Positions 56,901-62,900 of a stretch of 64,000 nt of DNA are shown here, in pieces (positions within the stretch are counted from its first letter, which is position 1; each line of letters opens with the position of its first letter). A model generated the notes under the pieces. It did not search any database. It worked only from the letters and a program-made list of their open reading frames with translations, and was not told where the DNA came from. The stretch is taken from the NCBI GenBank assembly GCA_905221605.1, contig CAJNDS010002523.1:1774800-1838799 (forward strand), in the 5' to 3' direction. A program made the position numbers and the translations under genes. This DNA is from Symbiodinium natans. Taxonomy: Eukaryota; Sar; Dinophyceae; Suessiales; Symbiodiniaceae.

Positions 56901-59900
56901 ATGCGATCCCTCAGCTTTAGAGGTGCCGCCTGGCGCCGTGGCTGCGAGGATCTTCAGAAACCTCGAGGTTGAGGGTTTAGGGTTTAGGGTTTAGGGTTTA
57001 GGGTTTAGGGTTTAGGGTTTAGGGTTTAGGGTTTAGGGTTTAGGGTTTAGGGTTTAGGGTTTACTAGGTCATGGTTGGGATAGTATCAATAAAAATTCAA
57101 ATTGATAGTCCTTATGGAGTTTAAGTACCCTTAGAAAGGTAAGATGTTCCCCCACAATGACAAAGTTTAGGGTTAAGGGATTTTCCGGGTTCGGGGTGTG
57201 GGGCTTGGGCGAGTTTAGGGCTCACGGCTGAGGGGCGTGATTTGGGGATGTAGAACCCTAAACCCTAAACCCTAAACCCTAAACCCTAAACCCTAAACCC
57301 TAAACCGTGGCTCTGGGGATTTGGGGCCAAGAGTCGAGTCTAGTGTTAGCGGTTTAGAGTTCTCGAATTTTGGGGCTGATTCCCGTTTGGCACCCAGTAC
57401 GTAGGCCCCCCCGATACCCTACACACTGAAACCACTGAGCAAGGGTTTTTTGGGATTTAGGGTGTAGGGCCTTGGTGTTGACGTAAGGTTTCATGTTGGC
57501 CGCGAATTCATACCCCCCTCCCCCCCCCGTCTCAGTTGCTTTTGTGTTTCCGCCCCGAGCCCCTGTTGAGGGGGGGAGTCGGCGCCCCCCAAGCCCTGAC
57601 CTACCCAAAAGGGCCCATAGAAAAAAAGAGTCGGGCCCCTGACCGGGGTTCCTTAGTTGAGGGGGGGGTTTAGAATTCAGGTCCGGGCTTGGGGGGCTTC
57701 TCAATTGAGGGGGTTATAAATTTGAGGTTAACATTAGGGCAGGGTTTAGGGTTGCAGCTTAATCCCTACATTGCCCTTATAAGGAAGAATAAGTTTTTGT
57801 TGTGGGGGGGCTAAGCAAATCGTAGCTTAAGGTTTTGGGATTGTCGGGCTTCGATGAAACCCCACATGTGTTCCCTATGGGTCCTGTACTATGCCTGGGC
57901 AGTCGAGAGGGGCCCATTAGAGGGATCCCCGAAACATCCCTAAGCCCTAAACATCCCTAAACCCTAAACGTCCCTAAACCCTAGACATCCCTAAACCCCG
58001 GAACATCCCCCAAGCCCTAAACCCTAAACCCTAAACCCTCAACACTAAACCCTAAACCCTAAACCCTAAACCCTAAACCCTAAACCCTAAACCCTAAACC
58101 CTAAACCCTCATAAAAAGGAGCTTTGAACCGGCAGCGTCTGGGTCGGCCGGCCAATCGGGACCAAGGACCAGCAAGTCGATGATGAACCAGGTCCTTCAA
58201 GGGATGAGGTAAGGGAGGGTTTAGGGTTTAGGGTTTAGGGTTTAGGGTTTAGGGTTTAGGGTTTAGGGTTTAGGGTTTAGGGTTTAGGGTTTAGGGTTTA
58301 GGGTTTAGGGTTTAGGGTTTAGGGTTTAGGGTTTAGGGCTTACGGCTGAGGCCTCAGGGCCTAATTAGGTCGTAGGGCTTGGGGTTTGGGGCTTAGGGTT
58401 TAGGGTAGAACCCTTAATCGTTAATTCTCCTATTTCACCGCTAAAGATATGCCATATGGCCCCTAATACCTAGCTAGCCCCCCCCCTACATTACCCTAAG
58501 TTCTCTCATAAGGGGCCCCCGTTTAGTCCCTTGAGGTTCAGGGGCTCCCTCAAAAACCCAAAGCCTTCCTTTGTTGCAGGTTGCTTAGGAATCCTTCCTA
58601 ATCAAGACCCTACAAACCATGGGCATTGGATTTTTGAGGTGGGTTTAGGGACTCGAGTTTAAGAAAGTTTGAGGATTAGGGAGGTTCCGGATTAGGGAGG
58701 TTCCGGATCCAGACTTTGGGGGAAACCTAACCCCCAATGAGCCGCCCCTCAAAGCGTCAGCCGAATGCAGTGGCTTTGCAGGTTTTGGAGCTTGGTGCCT
58801 GCCACCCTACACCCTACACCCTACACCCTAAACCGAAACCCTAAACCCTAAACCTAAACCCTAAACCCTAAACCCTAAACCATAAACCCTAAACCCTAAA
58901 CCCTAAACCTAAACCTAAGTCCTAGACCCAGTGCCTCTTGGCTTTCTTGCCAGTTCTTGAGAGCGCCTTTCCCGTCTAGTAGGGCCTGTCTGAATTGCTT
59001 CGGGGTCCTTGGGGCTTTGGGGGCAACCCATTGTTAGCCGTTTCGGGTTTAGGATCTACAAAGAGGGGCCCCCGCACTATACCAACTGTAGATAAGTATA
59101 ACTCTACTTACAACTGGGGGGGCCCATCCTGGTAGGGTTGAAATGTTGGAATTCGCCAAGAGCAACTTGACCTGGAGGTAGTTGTCAAGGTCGTTTTGCT
59201 CTTGAAGCCAAACCTTCGTCGCCTGTCAGCGTGGAGGTACGCAGGCGCGCTAGTTGCGCACAGGAACTGTGAGTCATGCACAGCTTGCAGCAGCCCGGCG
59301 GCAACGTACTTGCGACAAGACCCCGGGCTGAGTCGGAGGCGAGGTCTCTCAAAAAGGCCTTCTGGCCCCGGGCGCATGAGCCACCCGACTGGCTCCAATA
59401 ATCGGCCCTGAGCGTTGACTTGAAAGGCGGAGCATAGTAGGAGCGCATCATGGCGCAGCGCGCCGTTCGCACATCATGTTGCTCACCTGCATGCGTAAGG
59501 TGAGTTTAAGTTGGGTTTCTTGCTCAGACCTCAAACCCGGTGCGGAACGTGTGGGAACCATTCCTGGCCTCAATTGAATATTCTTTTTCAAATTACATTT
59601 ATGAGTCGGGCTAGGGCTTGTCGGGTTTAGGGTTTAGGATTCAAAGCCTTCGTGTTTTCAGGCCTCAGATACTTCAGGAAGATCCGCCGAAAGTTCATGA
59701 TCAGCTCCTGCCAAGAAAATTCGCGCAGTGTTTGCCAGGTGCCAACATCACGATCCCGGAAGCACCACGGCTCTCCAAGCCCAAAACCCCTATTAGGGTT
59801 TAGGGTTTAGGGTTTCGCAGCATTGCGCTTTAAGCCCTAAACCTACTGTAAACCTATGAGGGTCGCGGCCCCACGACCACGACCACTTGACATGTAGAAA

Positions 59901-62900
59901 GACGAAGCTTGCCTACAGTGTTTGGGGCCTGCGTGCTTGTGCCTGCATGCGAGCATACGTGTGCTTGCCTGATTGCTTGTCTGTGTGTTCTTTACACCCC
60001 AGGGCTACTGGTTTACTCTTTGAAGGGCTTCTGGGACTCAATGTTGAGAGATGAAGGTTCGGCTCTTTTGGGCTTCTTTCTGAACCATGAGCCGGGGCAA
60101 CCAAGATTCAAAGCCTCAGGCACCCTCAACCCTGAACCCAAAACCCTGTTTTGGGGGTGGTCCGAATGTGGGACCCAAAGGATCTAGAGATGATGGTTTT
60201 GGGATTGTGTTTGTCCTGAACCCTGAACCTCAACACCTTATTCTCCCTAAACCCTAAACCCTACACCCTAAACCCTGATTGAACCCTAAACCCTGCAGGG
60301 TTCAAAGTTAGGGAGTGGGGCCTCCAGCAGCGAAGAGAGTTTGCGCCACTTAGAGCTGGAATTCGGGTTTACGGTTACAATGCCCTCGACGATTTTGGTG
60401 AGCAGGAGTCCTCTGGTAATGCAGCTATAGACTGCGCCGGGAGTCTGGGGCCCTTGAGGCTCCAACATACGTTTTTTTTTTTCTCCGTTTGGGTGCTCAA
60501 AAAGTTAAATGGATCTTCCCCCGGCCGTTGTGCCTTGCAGCCGGGCTCTGACGGACCTTGTGGACACACATACTGGGCCAACTGAGGCAAAGAAAGAAGA
60601 ATGGCAACGCCGCGGTCGAGGATTCCATGTATCAGCTGGACATCCTCCGATCGTTTTTTTGACCCGATTTGTTTGGGGTTTAGGGTTTAGGGTTTAGGGT
60701 TTAGGGTTTAGGGTTTAGGGTTTAGGGTTTAGGGTTTAGGGTTTAGGGTTTAGGGTTTAGGGTTTAGGGTTTAGGGTTTAGGGTTTAGGGGTTTAGGGTT
60801 TAGGGTTTAGGGTTTAGGGTTTAGGGTTTAGGGTTTAGGGTTTAGGGTTTAGGGTTTAGGGTTTAGGGTTTAGGGTTTAGGGTTTAGGGTTTCGGGAAGG
60901 AGGCTGGGAAGCCACAGTGGCAGAGAGAGGCAGCCAGTAAGCTGGCCTGTCCAGGTTTAGGGTTTCGGGAAGGAGGCTGGGAAGCCACAGTGGCAGAGAG
61001 AGGCAGCCAGTAAGCTGGCCTGTCCAGTGTGCGCTGTACTACCAAAATGGAAATTAGGGTGTAGGATTTCGGGTTTAGGGTTACCTGGACCCCTAAGATT
61101 GTACCCTTGGGCTTGGGGACCCTTTGTTAAAGAGGGTTTAGGGTTTAGGGTTTAGGGTTTAGGGTTTAGGGTTTAGGGTTAGGGTTTAGTGCTTAGGGGT
61201 TTGGCTTAAGTCCCTACAGACTACAATCGAGCCCGCCGAAGGCCCGGGACCCAGAGCCTTCATGCCTCTGAGCTCTGAACCCCAAGCAGTTGGGTTTAGG
61301 GTTTAGGGTTCAGGGTTTAGGGTTTAGGGTTTAGGGTTTAGGGTTCAGGGTTTAGGGGTCAGGGTTTAGGGTGCAGGGTGAAAGTCTAGTGGGCCTTGAA
61401 CCCCTGAACCCTAGACCCTTCGAAGTGATGCAAACGCGAGGGCGGTACCCCATTCTCGTAGAAACCCACGAGGTTGCCTCGTCTGTGGTTACAAGGTTTA
61501 GGGTTTAGGAGTGTTTGGGAGGGTTTAGGAGGGTTTAGGAGGGGCTTAGGGGGGTTTAGTGTTTCGGGGTTAGGGTTTCGGGTTTAGGGTTTCGGGTTTA
61601 GGGTGGGCCCTAGAACATAGCCAAATGGCTCTTCTTTTTAGGCCATGGGTGCAGGAGATCGAGGACTTGGAGCCTCAACCCTAAAGCAGTACAGTTGAGC
61701 TCCAATGGGGCCTGCCCCAACAAGGCACCTGAGGCCACGAAACCCTTCGAAGGCTTAGGGTTTAGGGTTTAGGGTTTAGGGTTTGGGGTTTAGGGTTTAG
61801 GGTTTAGGGTTTAGGGTACTTAAACATCAACCAACGGGCCCCTGAACCCCAGATTGGTATCCTAGTAACCATCGTTTAACAAGAGTACCCTTTTTAGTGG
61901 GGTTGCCTACTTTTACAACTGCAAAAGTGCGAAAGGGTTCCGCTGGGTTACCGTGTCCTTTGACACAAAACACCCTACTACAACCTGGACCTAAACCTTA
62001 CCTGGGACCTTATTTACCTGCAGTTCAGTACCCTCTATTTAGTACGTAGGTATAACCCTTAAAACCCTGAACCCTAAACCCTAAACCCTAATCCCTAAAC
62101 CCTGAACTCTAAAGGTAAATAGGGTCCCAGGTAAAGCCGAAACCACAGCACGCAGTTCTAAAGATTAACGGCAACCCCGGGCCCGCGCAAAACCCCAAGC
62201 ACCCCACAATGACGCATTACAACGTCCTGAAAGGTTTAGGGTTTAGGGTTTAGGGTTTAGGGTTTAGGGTTTAGGGTTTAGGGTTTAGGGTTTAGGGTTT
62301 GGGGTTTGGGGTTTGGGGTTTAGGGTCTAGGGTTTAGGGTTTAGGGTTTAGGGTTTAGGGTTTAGGGTTTTCAAGCCCAGCGTAACGAACCTAGGAATCC
62401 CTGGCCCTTGGGGACTCAAATGAAGCCGAAAAATGGGATCATCTACCGTATGCCTAGTTCATGGTTGGGATAGTATCCAGAAATTTAAATCACAATTCCC
62501 TATTGGGTTTAAGTACCCTTAAAAATGTAAGATGCTACCCAACTATGACAAAGATGCTACTATAACCTGGCAAGCTATGTTCACCAAAAACACTTTGGGC
62601 TTGATCTGGTCCCTTTAACTTAGCTGCTGAGTTCATAAGCCCCCAAAAAATTCACAAGTTTCAGTTCTCTAGGGGACTACAGTATCCCAAAACGGCCTTA
62701 AAGAGTACTCGTTCAGCTACTAAGTGAAGGCAACTCTTTCAGTTACCCCTGAACCCTGAACCCTAAACCCTAAACCCTAAACCCTAAACCCTAAACCCTA
62801 AACCCTAAACCCTAAACCCTAAACCCTAAACCCTAAACCCTAAACCCTAAACCCTAAACCCTAAACCCTAAACCCTAAACCCCCTAAACCCTAAACCCTA

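Larger units (their letters stand above)
59771..61416. other. Channel intron region with weak coding candidates
   Basis: Minus-strand frames near 60.37-60.65 kb (HGILDRGVAILLSLPQLAQY) look partly coding but have no clear splice context. Also the longest TTTAGGG array and the 73-bp duplication. Similar weak candidates lie at 59.14-59.22 kb (KVWLQEQNDLDNYLQVKLL) and 58.93-59.01 kb (QALLDGKGALKNWQ), inside an intron that the phase evidence skips. Confidence 0.3.

Noticed and set aside
57354-57704. 116-codon minus frame
   Set aside because: Poly-G/C driven composition, no motif, no consistent phase with channel exons.
59108-59472. Two overlapping 95-codon minus frames
   Set aside because: Mutually out of frame, neither with a domain; a small in-frame piece near 59.2 kb was kept only as a weak candidate.
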